From Clostridium sp. (GTDB lineage: Bacteria > Bacillota_A > Clostridia > Lachnospirales > Lachnospiraceae), in NCBI GenBank assembly GCA_023666975.1, contig JAMPAW010000135.1:1-9121 (forward strand): 9,121 nucleotides of DNA, in the 5' to 3' direction. Shown in pieces: positions 1-6,928 of this stretch; positions within the stretch are counted from its first letter, which is position 1; every line of letters begins with the position of its first letter. The translations under genes were made by a program, and so were the position numbers. Below the pieces are notes generated by a model that had not been told where the DNA came from, ran no database searches, and saw only the letters and a program-made list of their open reading frames with translations.

Positions 1-13
1 TTTGATTGATCGT

Positions 14-58
14 CCTGTCTGCCTGCAATATTTTCCCTCTCCCATGCGGTCAGACAGG
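14..58. repeat. 8-bp inverted repeat downstream of the methyltransferase gene
   Basis: CCTGTCTG (14-21) and its exact reverse complement CAGACAGG (51-58) are separated by 29 bases. On the minus strand the pair begins 12 bases after the methyltransferase stop, so it could form a 3' hairpin. The loop is long and no T-run follows the second arm (the transcript continues ACGATCAATC), so it is not a canonical intrinsic terminator. It could instead be a recombination or protein-binding site whose partner lies outside the window, or chance. Confidence 0.4.
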
Positions 59-70
59 GGAAAACTGGTT

Positions 71-862
71 TTATGCCTGTTTCTTTCTGAGTTCGGCTAT
101 CGCACCGTAATGCAAGACATCAAACTCCTGCGGGGCAATTTCAGCAAGTAATTTTTGATGTTCCTGCTCCCATTGTGCAATCTCTTCTTCCGAAAGGGAA
201 GCGCCAACACCCCGGCATGCCTTCATCCTCCCGTTCCAGCTCTCACGGGTAAAATGTACCTGTAAAGGGCATTCTTCCTGATAGACAACATCGAAGCTCC
301 CATGATAGCAGTCCGGTATAAAAATCGGGTGAATCGTCTCACCTGCCCCGCTCCATTTAGGGCTATATTTCAGCACAAGTTCTTCACTTGCCCCTGCAAT
401 CTTATCTTCCAGCGGCAGCCATGCCATATACAATACCAGAATGCTCCCACCAGGCTTGAGCATGCGAAAAAGCTTCGGCATAATCTGCATATGGTCAAAA
501 TACCAAAAGCACTGGCAAGCCGTAATGACATCAAAGGATGCATCCGGAAAATCTATATGCTCCGCCGGGGAAACAACATAACGGATATCCATGCCCTCGG
601 AAAGGATTTTTGCCTGCTCTATCTGTTTTTCGGAAATATCCGTGCCTGTCCATTTTGCCCCGTAACGGTACATATTTCTCGGAAGAACCCCCGTTCCCGT
701 ACCTAAATCCAGCACTTCCTGCCCGTCTGTGCATAAATTGCGCTGCACGATCTTATCGTAAAATTCCTGCGGATAAATATCACGGTATTTGGCGTAGTCC
801 TTTGCCGTTTTTCCCCAGTCAAAGGCTTTCCCGTCATCTATGTTTTTATCTGTGATGTGCAT
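71..862 (-). CDS. Class I SAM-dependent methyltransferase, substrate unknown
   Basis: A 263-residue soluble protein. SAM-binding motif I is LDLGTGTG (residues 51-58), followed by TGTDIS (72-77), whose acidic residue would contact the SAM ribose, then FDVITACQCFWYF (110-122) and LKPGGSILVLYMAW at 135-148, the usual post-motif strand. This is the Methyltransf_11 / UbiE-like fold; nothing in the sequence fixes the substrate. The length is normal for a single-domain enzyme and no transmembrane segment is visible. I chose the ATG at 862 because the protein reads as complete from MHITDKN and AAAGGAG lies upstream (875-881), although its spacing of 12 is long. An in-frame GTG at 886 would add 8 residues and has GGAGG only 4 bases upstream. 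GC is higher than in the rest of the window: hand counts give 36/60 at 181-240 and 24/60 at 481-540. A putative promoter lies just upstream. Confidence 0.88.
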   Translation of the reverse strand: MHITDKNIDDGKAFDWGKTAKDYAKYRDIYPQEFYDKIVQRNLCTDGQEVLDLGTGTGVLPRNMYRYGAKWTGTDISEKQIEQAKILSEGMDIRYVVSPAEHIDFPDASFDVITACQCFWYFDHMQIMPKLFRMLKPGGSILVLYMAWLPLEDKIAGASEELVLKYSPKWSGAGETIHPIFIPDCYHGSFDVVYQEECPLQVHFTRESWNGRMKACRGVGASLSEEEIAQWEQEHQKLLAEIAPQEFDVLHYGAIAELRKKQA

Positions 863-911
863 GATGGTATCACTCTCCTTTCTCACACAACCTCCATAAT
901 GTTAAGTCTTC

Positions 912-940
912 TATATAGTCAGCAAAACATTGCATTACAA
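912..940 (-). promoter_or_regulatory. Putative sigma-A-type promoter for the methyltransferase gene
   Basis: Read on the minus strand, TTGTAA (935-940) and TATATA (912-917) are separated by exactly 17 bases. Each matches 4 of 6 consensus positions. The site lies in the 84-base gap between the AlbA_2 gene and the methyltransferase, about 50 bases upstream of the chosen ATG. The two matches are weak in AT-rich DNA. No clear terminator separates the two genes, so read-through is equally possible. Confidence 0.35.
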
Positions 941-946
941 GCAGTA

Positions 947-2281
947 TTAATAAATTTTCCAATAACCATAACGTTTCCCGCCCACACGCTCCAATTTCTT
1001 CTCATTATCTAATTTTTTAATAAGACGCTGAACCGTTGCTCTTGATACAGATAATTTCTCAACCATTTCCTTTTGCGTTAAATATGGATTTTCTTTTAAA
1101 AACATCATCAACTTATTTTCCAATGCATCACCCAAAGCATCATTTTGAGGCTTTGGAGCTTTAAGACCTGACACTTTGGCGCTTTGAAGTGCATTGAATT
1201 TAAGCATAATATCCCCGCCATGAACAATATACTCCGGTTCATCTGCACCAAGCGTTTTGCAGGCATCACATATTTTTTGAATACCACGTCCCCAACTTTC
1301 AATGTAACCAGCACGATAAAAAACTCTCGCAATGTCAGGATTAAAAGGCTTTGAAGAATGGGAGTGCAGCAATGTTTCTGCTGTCCAGCCAAAGGGCAGC
1401 ATACTGCTGTTGCTAATATACATTGCATCTTCTTCAATTCGTATCTGTATGGGAATATTATCTGCCCAATTACAATGAATCAGTGCATTAAATACAGCTT
1501 CCCTGACTGCATCCCGTGCAAACGGATATGTCTCCACCCTTGTTTCTTTGTGGTATGATATTGCAGCTTTCAAATATTTCAGATAAATTAAATCAATTAC
1601 TCTGTCTGCAATGATCAGCAGAGAACCTCTTACTTCATCCTGATACAATAAATCGCTTCCTTCAAACTTGCCAATTTTCACATAACATCCGCTGATAACT
1701 TTTTCTGCCTTACGGTAAAAACACAATGCGCCTGCACGTTTTAGCTTTCCATCTGCCAGCAAATCTAATTTCTCAAGGAGCTCTGTGTTTGAAATATCTA
1801 AATCCTCTTTTGTCATTCGACCGCTCCGAAGTGCCTCCCGCCTGAAAATATCAAAGCTCTCTTTATCCAAATCCTCAACTGAAATATTGGTTATAGTAGC
1901 CGCATCCCATTTTAAACCGGTCTTAGATATCAGGAAATTCGTCAATGCATTGCCTCTTAGCTGTTGTTTTGTGCTCCCACTGCGGTAATGATACTCACCA
2001 TCATAATTTACCGGGAATGCCCATGAATTCACAACGATTTCTATATATTCTAATCCATCCTCTGTGAGCAGATTAACATCCGCCACAATACCCAGTTTGT
2101 TTTGGATTTTATTCGGGATATCTTCAAGTAATTTCTTAAAATTACTGACACCAATAACCGTTCCATCATCTCTTTTTCCAATATATATTTTTCCACCCTG
2201 TGCGTTGGCAAAGCCACATATCCACTTTAAATATTCGTCACGCCATGATTCTTTCCATTCGATGTTTTGGTTTTCAGACAT
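947..2281 (-). CDS. AlbA_2 (Schlafen-type) / GHKL ATPase / winged-helix DNA-binding protein
   Basis: A 444-residue protein with three visible parts. Residues about 5-120 form an AlbA_2 (Schlafen AlbA_2) domain, with EWKESW at the N terminus and the core FANAQGGKIYIGKRDDGTVIG (24-44). Residues about 180-370 resemble the HATPase_c_4 region of RecG-like and transcription-regulator proteins: REAVFNALIHCNW (260-272) has the E...N pattern of a GHKL N-box, and ESWGRGIQKI (328-337) is the glycine-rich lid. Residues about 385-440 are a winged helix-turn-helix, with LTQKEMVEKLSVSRATVQRL (401-420) as the HTH. The family is common in bacteria as putative transcription regulators and defence-linked genes; its biochemistry is poorly defined. 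The ATG at 2281 was chosen because AAAGAGG lies 7 bases upstream (2289-2295). A GTG at 2368 would add 29 lysine/isoleucine-rich residues that do not look like the family start and has no good binding site. It has its own likely promoter and probably controls itself or a neighbour. Confidence 0.85.
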   Translation of the reverse strand: MSENQNIEWKESWRDEYLKWICGFANAQGGKIYIGKRDDGTVIGVSNFKKLLEDIPNKIQNKLGIVADVNLLTEDGLEYIEIVVNSWAFPVNYDGEYHYRSGSTKQQLRGNALTNFLISKTGLKWDAATITNISVEDLDKESFDIFRREALRSGRMTKEDLDISNTELLEKLDLLADGKLKRAGALCFYRKAEKVISGCYVKIGKFEGSDLLYQDEVRGSLLIIADRVIDLIYLKYLKAAISYHKETRVETYPFARDAVREAVFNALIHCNWADNIPIQIRIEEDAMYISNSSMLPFGWTAETLLHSHSSKPFNPDIARVFYRAGYIESWGRGIQKICDACKTLGADEPEYIVHGGDIMLKFNALQSAKVSGLKAPKPQNDALGDALENKLMMFLKENPYLTQKEMVEKLSVSRATVQRLIKKLDNEKKLERVGGKRYGYWKIY

Positions 2282-2380
2282 TCTATCGCCTCTTTCCTGT
2301 ATAATAATTTCTCTCAACGGTGTTGATATCTTTTGCTTATCCTTATAAACACGTATAATTTTCTTCACATATTGCCCTAC

Positions 2381-2389
2381 ATTTTAACA
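2381..2389 (-). promoter_or_regulatory. Putative extended -10 promoter for the AlbA_2 gene
   Basis: On the minus strand TGTTAAAAT fits the extended -10 form TGnTATAAT, with 5 of 6 matches in the hexamer (2381-2386). No good -35 lies at 16-18 bases, which is tolerable for extended -10 promoters. Transcription would start near 2374, giving a leader of roughly 90 bases before the chosen ATG at 2281. Just upstream, TTGTAG (2409-2414) and CTACGA form a 6-bp imperfect hairpin with a 7-base loop, which could be an operator for the winged-helix product, but this is speculative. Confidence 0.4.
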
Positions 2390-2427
2390 TAATGCTCGTA
2401 GTATTCTGCTACAAGAAATATTAGAAA

Positions 2428-2769
2428 TTAACCCTTGCTATTTTCCTCATTTACCACTAAAATCCATGTAACAATATAAGGAACATTTTCGTTTTCGTCA
2501 TCCAACTTACGAAACCTTATTCCACCTACGCAAAAAAAACTATTTCTTCTGCAAACAAAGTATATTTTTCCTTTACTATTCTTATCTATTTTCAGAACAA
2601 TCGTCCTTAATCATATAGAAACAAAACTTGCAGTTCCATAGCTATATTAAACCATCTCATTATTCTTAATACTTTTCTCAACAAATTTAATAAAGGTTTG
2701 GGCAATTCGCTCTGTAAATACTATATCAAACAAAACTAGCGAAAATGTCCATAGGGTAATACAATCCAT
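2428..2769 (-). pseudogene. Decayed small gene (about 113 codons, two in-frame stops), unknown product
   Basis: One minus-strand frame from an ATG at 2769 to a TAA at 2428-2430 reads as plausible protein, interrupted only by TAA at 2647-2649 and TGA at 2611-2613. The first 40 residues include FDIVFTERIAQTFIKFVEKS, which looks like a helix. After a 12-codon piece between the stops, the last 60 codons include KIDKNSKGKIYFVCRRNS and GGIRFRKLDDENENVPYIV, alternating polar and hydrophobic residues like a small beta-rich domain. At this AT content (roughly 8% stop codons expected per codon, my estimate) about nine stops would be expected in 114 codons. No ribosome binding site precedes the ATG, and the last 60-codon segment lacks its own ATG, so intact expression is unlikely. 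I do not recognise the family. Alternatives are a non-coding stretch that is open by chance, or a short real gene with a non-standard start in the last segment. Confidence 0.5.
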
Positions 2770-2778
2770 ATTAATATG
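2767..2778. repeat. 12-bp perfect palindrome CATATTAATATG
   Basis: CATATTAATATG equals its own reverse complement. It is flanked by CAAT (2762-2765) and ATTG (2781-2784), which could extend the stem with a small bulge. It overlaps the ATG of the decayed reading frame. It could be an operator half-site pair or a cruciform. In DNA this AT-rich (12 G/C in the 60 bases 2761-2820 by hand count) it could also be chance. Confidence 0.35.
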
Positions 2779-2881
2779 ATATTGGGTATATAATTAATAT
2801 ATTTCAAACATTTTTCGTGTTTACTTTATAGCATTTCTATTCCATCACTTCCTGACCATTTATACATAAATTAGCTGTACA

Positions 2882-2902
2882 ATTTCATGCAAAAAATGAA
2901 AT
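2882..2902. repeat. 7-bp inverted repeat just after res
   Basis: ATTTCAT (2882-2888) and ATGAAAT (2896-2902) are perfect reverse complements around a 7-base loop. They lie 12 bases past the res stop in the direction of transcription. The stem is A/T-rich and no T-run follows, so it is at best a weak 3'-end hairpin for the restriction operon transcript. Confidence 0.35.
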
Positions 2903-2904
2903 AT

Positions 2905-2911
2905 CCTCCTT
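2905..2911 (-). promoter_or_regulatory. Orphan perfect Shine-Dalgarno AAGGAGG after the res stop
   Basis: Immediately after the res TGA (2914-2916) the minus strand reads GTAAGGAGG, a perfect ribosome binding site. The first downstream ATG (2886-2888) is 16 bases away and opens only MKLYS before a stop; an in-frame ATT is at normal spacing but gives nothing longer. In 2770-2904 I see no intact gene, only short open pieces such as a 29-codon run at 2736-2825 in another frame. The site looks like the start signal of a further operon gene that has been lost or degraded. Confidence 0.5.
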
Positions 2912-2913
2912 AC

Positions 2914-5900
2914 TCACATAGCCTCCATTATATTAAGCAGACTTTGATAGCTATCGACATCATGATACTTCACCTTGCTCGTTGACATCTCATTAAACAA
3001 CTTCTTCGCACATGAAATCTTTGCCTGTTCAATCGGTCTGAGATTCAGACTTTCCATTGTTCCTTTTGTTTCCGCTACAAAAAAGATATGCTTTACTGCT
3101 CCTTCATAAAATGCGATTGCCCAATCCGGAGAATAGTTACCAACCGGAGTAGGTATTTGGAATGTTCTCGGAAGTTTTGCATAAACACATACCTCTTCCG
3201 CTGCATCCAAATCCTCCACAAATCGTCTTTCAATACTCTTTTCCGCAGAACCATCTGTAAACACATAATCCTGAATTGCTTTCTCTGCAAGAAAAGCCTT
3301 GTCAAAACTCTGTGTATTCTTTTCAGCTGTAAAGATTGTACTGTCATATTCTCCATCAATGGTATCATAGGAAATATGCTCGACAATCATTGTTGCCTTT
3401 TGCTCATTAATCAGTTTGATAACTTTATTGATAAACTCCTCCGGGTTATTTCTGAACATATATAATCTATCCGTTCTGATGCCCTGCAAAATAGCGGATA
3501 TTGTTTTACGAGTAAGCACTGTCCCCTCCGCCACTTTACCAATAAGATCATACTTTATCTGACTTGCCCCAACATGTTTAAGTGTCTTCGTTCTTGTCTT
3601 TTCTCCAGTAAAGGAATCTCCCCTTTCAACCTCATATTCATTCATCTCTGATTTCTGACGACCAACAGTTGCTGTGTACTGAAGTTCTGATACAAACAGC
3701 TTTTCATCTATATGGGAAATTGCTTTCTTTATCAGCTCATTACTATCAAATTCAACCGTATAAGCATACCTATGGTTGATTTCATTCCAAAGAGTCTGAA
3801 ACTCTTTTTTGGCAAAATTTTCGTTAAGCGGATTTTCCGTAATTCTGGTTTCATGACCGTCCATAAACATATCTTTTAACACACTATCATCATAAACAGC
3901 CTGAATCAGAGCATGAATGCCTTCCGACATCAGCTTCAATTCTTCCGGTAACTCGGCAACTATACCTGCTTTCACTTCCTGACGATATTTATCTGTAACC
4001 TTTCGTTTCATATCCACATAGCCGTTTTGAATAAGATAAAACTCAATCATACTTGCTTTATCAGTATCAATCAGTGTAGGTACATCATCCACCTTAACAT
4101 ATTTACCTTTAAAATATTCATTGGTTGCAGCCGTTGGTCTGTCATAAAGAACCGTTTTAATATCCGATTGCAAATCAGTTACAAATGTTTTATAACTTTC
4201 ACTTGCAACAACTGTCAGCGTATTAATATCGTGAACGGAATCTCCGCAATTTTGCAAATCCATTCTGTTACCATCCTGATTTACACAAAGACGAAGACCA
4301 CGACCTACTTCTTGGCGTTTTGCTGTATTGCTGTCCGAATGCTTCAAAGTGCAAATCTGAAATACATTCGGATTATCCCAACCTTCACGAAGTGCGGAAT
4401 GAGAGAAAATAAATCTCGTCGGCTCATCAAAGGAAAGTAATCTTTCCTTATTTTTCAAAATCAGGTCATAGGCAGATATGTCGTCAGAAAACTCACTTCC
4501 ACGCTTTAACTGACTGTCAATACTACGTCCAGTCTTTTTGTCGATACTAAAGTATCCTTTATGAATAGCCTTGACATCACTGCCAGTTGACTTCAAATAT
4601 CTCTGATAAGGTGTGTCCAACAACGTGGTATAATCGTTAAGAATGTTGATATATTCCTGCTCAAATATCTGGCCATATTCGCCAAGAATTTCATTCCCCT
4701 CCTCATCATATTGACGATATTTCGCAACCTCGTCAATAAAAAATAAAGAAAGCGTTTTGATACCCAGATTAAAAAGTTTTTCCTCTTTCTCGAAATGTGA
4801 GAGGATAGTTTCTCTAATCTGTATACGCCGCATATCCTGTTCTGATACGTCTCCAATCACATCCCCGGTTTTAATGATTTCCCCATTGGTAAAGGTAACC
4901 GTTCCACGAAGCGGATCTATTTCAGAAATAGTATATCCTTTATATTGCTCCATTTTTTGTGAAACATCATACAAATCATCATTAACACCAATAATACGAG
5001 TTTCACGGTTTATTGATTTGCTATAACCGATTTCAAGCTCCATTTTCGCCATTGGCGGTTTCTTTGTTGACAACATAATCTGCTCAAGATACAAATAACT
5101 GTCCGTACCCCTAAAATTTTTCACTTCAAAACCTTTGACTTCTATTTTCTTAACTAACCTCTTATTAAAAGCATCCAATGCATCTAACACATAAATAAGA
5201 TTATGCCGTTTTGCATGAGTAGCCGAATAGTTCAGACTGAAAAGTGGATTAAAATTCTTGAGTGCTTTCTGCGTAACATTTCCACCCATTTTCTGTGGCT
5301 CATCCAAAATAATAATCGGTCTGTTTTCCTTAATCACATCAATCGGACGGCGAGAACCGAACTCATCACGCCTTGAATAAATAATACGGGCTTCCTTACT
5401 CCGACCATCCTCTTTGAGAGATGAAGCAAACGCCTGTGTATTGATTATCATTACATTGATACCTGTGCTCGAAGAAAAATTATCCAGTTGACTCAAATTT
5501 GAACTATTATAAATAAAAAAACGAGCCTTTTTACCATAATGCTCCATAAAATGATCTGCGGTAATTTCGAACGTTTTCTTTACACCCTCCCGAATAGCTA
5601 TAGAAGGAACGACAACAATAAACTTACTCCAACCATATTTTTTATTTAATTCAAACATCGTCTTAATATAAACATAAGTTTTTCCTGTGCCAGTTTCCAT
5701 TTCAATATCAAGACTACATCTGCCTAAGTCTTTTATAAGAGCAGGAGAAGTCTTAATATTATTCTGACCTTGTAATGTCTGGATATTTTTCAGCAATTGC
5801 CCATCTGATAATTCAATCTGTTCATTCTTATATCCAGTATCACTTGCTGGATCATACAGTTCTATTTCCTCCTGTGTCGATCCAAGTATCATCTGCATAT

Positions 5901-6030
5901 CGCCCGGTTTCATTTTACCGAGGTCACGGGTATAACTGATTTTATCGTAAAATCCTTGTCCGCTAAAAACTTTAATTACGGCTTCTACAGCATCTGTCTG
6001 GTATTGTTGTATTTTGAAATTAAACTTCAC
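2914..6030 (-). CDS. res: Type III restriction enzyme Res subunit (helicase-endonuclease)
   Basis: A 1038-residue protein, full length for type III Res subunits (roughly 900-1100). It uses ATP to translocate or switch along DNA and cuts when two Mod-bound unmethylated sites in inverse orientation communicate. Visible SF2 helicase parts are METGTGKTYV (111-120, Walker A), IILDEPQKMGG (240-250, motif II with DEPQ instead of DEAH), SHSALREGWDNPNVFQI (543-559, motif V region) and KRQEVGRGLRL (571-581, motif VI with the arginine finger). The C-terminal nuclease has D969 in YSPDW, then E987 and K989 in VAETKG, a PD...ExK catalytic triad, with E934 in the preceding helix. All key residues are present, so the enzyme should be active. 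The start is GTG: the N terminus MKFNFKIQQYQTDAV is the usual one for the family, and GGAGG lies 9 bases upstream. It begins one base after the stop of the preceding gene, so it is translationally coupled. Confidence 0.96.
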   Translation of the reverse strand: MKFNFKIQQYQTDAVEAVIKVFSGQGFYDKISYTRDLGKMKPGDMQMILGSTQEEIELYDPASDTGYKNEQIELSDGQLLKNIQTLQGQNNIKTSPALIKDLGRCSLDIEMETGTGKTYVYIKTMFELNKKYGWSKFIVVVPSIAIREGVKKTFEITADHFMEHYGKKARFFIYNSSNLSQLDNFSSSTGINVMIINTQAFASSLKEDGRSKEARIIYSRRDEFGSRRPIDVIKENRPIIILDEPQKMGGNVTQKALKNFNPLFSLNYSATHAKRHNLIYVLDALDAFNKRLVKKIEVKGFEVKNFRGTDSYLYLEQIMLSTKKPPMAKMELEIGYSKSINRETRIIGVNDDLYDVSQKMEQYKGYTISEIDPLRGTVTFTNGEIIKTGDVIGDVSEQDMRRIQIRETILSHFEKEEKLFNLGIKTLSLFFIDEVAKYRQYDEEGNEILGEYGQIFEQEYINILNDYTTLLDTPYQRYLKSTGSDVKAIHKGYFSIDKKTGRSIDSQLKRGSEFSDDISAYDLILKNKERLLSFDEPTRFIFSHSALREGWDNPNVFQICTLKHSDSNTAKRQEVGRGLRLCVNQDGNRMDLQNCGDSVHDINTLTVVASESYKTFVTDLQSDIKTVLYDRPTAATNEYFKGKYVKVDDVPTLIDTDKASMIEFYLIQNGYVDMKRKVTDKYRQEVKAGIVAELPEELKLMSEGIHALIQAVYDDSVLKDMFMDGHETRITENPLNENFAKKEFQTLWNEINHRYAYTVEFDSNELIKKAISHIDEKLFVSELQYTATVGRQKSEMNEYEVERGDSFTGEKTRTKTLKHVGASQIKYDLIGKVAEGTVLTRKTISAILQGIRTDRLYMFRNNPEEFINKVIKLINEQKATMIVEHISYDTIDGEYDSTIFTAEKNTQSFDKAFLAEKAIQDYVFTDGSAEKSIERRFVEDLDAAEEVCVYAKLPRTFQIPTPVGNYSPDWAIAFYEGAVKHIFFVAETKGTMESLNLRPIEQAKISCAKKLFNEMSTSKVKYHDVDSYQSLLNIMEAM

Positions 6031-6031
6031 T

Positions 6032-6928
6032 TTATCCTGCCTCCGTAATACTTTTCTTCAATTTCTCGATCTCTATTTTTCTATTTTCATCATCCAATAA
6101 TAAACTTGCCAACAGCATTTCCTGATACACTTCATCGTACCACTCTTCTAATTTCTTTTTGTCCATATTTGCAACATATTCTTTATAATTTTTATCTCCT
6201 ATACTTCTATTATTATGTCGTATATTAAGATTATTCAATATAAAAAATATATTATCTGCCAATTTTTCATTGATTATTTCTAAGTCATGTCTTTTAGGTT
6301 CTATTTCATTTGCCAGCTTTAAAAGTATTTTTCTCTTTTCATCAACATCACCTTTCAACAAAAAATGATTATAACTAATAATTGAATAAGCCAACTCTTC
6401 ATCAACAATTTCAGCAACAGATGCTGCCGCTGCATTTTTTTCAACTACTAACGCAATATCTTTTTTTGCAAAAATTTTAGTTTCAAAGTTCAACCAATCC
6501 AAACAAGAATTAACATTATCAAGTGCTGCATAATAAATATTCGTAATATCATATGCTGCATGATCAATCAATTTTACATTCTTAGCGAGACGCAATATAT
6601 TAACAGCATACTCCAGATAATTAAGAATGTCAGTCTCTGTGATACTTCCTGCATCTTTTAATATTTCCTTCAAATTGAGTGTTTTTAACATATCATCACA
6701 ATCAATACAAGTACCCCTGCCTTTCCATAATTTAAAAATATATGTATCTACAAATCTTTCTATTCCCATATTTATTAACTGAGGTTCTTGGTAAACAAAG
6801 GATAGATTTGAAGGAAATATTTTAATCCTTATCCCTGATTCGTTCTTTAAAAGTTTATCGATACGTTGAATTTCAGACACAAAGTCCATTCTATCTGCCA
6901 ACTGTTCAAATATACTTTTTCTTCCCAT
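6032..6928 (-). CDS. Unrecognised 298-residue protein between mod and res
   Basis: I do not recognise this family. It is soluble, with no signal peptide or membrane segment, lysine- and isoleucine-rich and predicted by eye to be mostly helical. The N-terminal half (1-145) has a short cysteine/aspartate patch, GTCIDCDD (72-79), and ends in LDWLNF. The second half carries a distinct block: NAAAASVAEIVDEELAY (165-181), ISYNHFLLKGDVDEKR (184-199), EIEPKRHDLE (208-217), NNLNIRHNN (232-240) and EEWYDEVYQEMLLASLLLDD (261-280). The C terminus is a charged, coiled-coil-like helix. The ATG at 6928 overlaps the mod stop as TAATG, with AAAGGTG 5 bases upstream (6934-6940), and the gene ends one base before res. 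This embedding implies co-production with Mod and Res, perhaps as an accessory subunit, regulator or second defence effector. Its DNA is more AT-rich than its neighbours (hand counts 13/60 GC at 6241-6300, 16/60 at 6481-6540), which suggests separate acquisition. It contains two A7 runs in the coding strand. Confidence 0.85.
   Translation of the reverse strand: MGRKSIFEQLADRMDFVSEIQRIDKLLKNESGIRIKIFPSNLSFVYQEPQLINMGIERFVDTYIFKLWKGRGTCIDCDDMLKTLNLKEILKDAGSITETDILNYLEYAVNILRLAKNVKLIDHAAYDITNIYYAALDNVNSCLDWLNFETKIFAKKDIALVVEKNAAAASVAEIVDEELAYSIISYNHFLLKGDVDEKRKILLKLANEIEPKRHDLEIINEKLADNIFFILNNLNIRHNNRSIGDKNYKEYVANMDKKKLEEWYDEVYQEMLLASLLLDDENRKIEIEKLKKSITEAG
6040..6044 (-). promoter_or_regulatory. 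Ribosome binding site that fixes the GTG start of res
   Basis: GGAGG lies 9 bases upstream of the GTG, inside the last codons of the preceding gene (ITEAG-stop). The junction reads GGAGGCAGGATAAAGTG, so the ribosome finishing the upstream gene stops one base before the res start codon. Confidence 0.8.

Noticed and set aside
302..706. Plus-strand open frames opposite the methyltransferase (also at 538-855)
   Set aside because: They lie antisense to a gene with clear SAM motifs, have cysteine/proline-rich sequence without domain features and no good ribosome binding site.
2282..2368. N-terminal extension of the AlbA_2 protein from a GTG at 2368
   Set aside because: The 29 added residues do not resemble the family start, and the ATG at 2281 has a well-placed AAAGAGG.
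2882..2902. Intrinsic terminator for the restriction operon
   Set aside because: The 7-bp stem is A/T-rich and is not followed by a T-run on the transcribed strand, so it was listed only as an inverted repeat.
2064..4440. Plus-strand open frames opposite the AlbA_2 and res genes
   Set aside because: They are shadows of the minus-strand genes; none has a plausible protein composition or a binding site.
6032..6928. HEPN nuclease assignment for the unknown protein (abortive-infection-like feel of the second half)
   Set aside because: I looked for the R-x(4-6)-H motif and did not find it; NIRHNN has R and H adjacent. The resemblance is impressionistic only.
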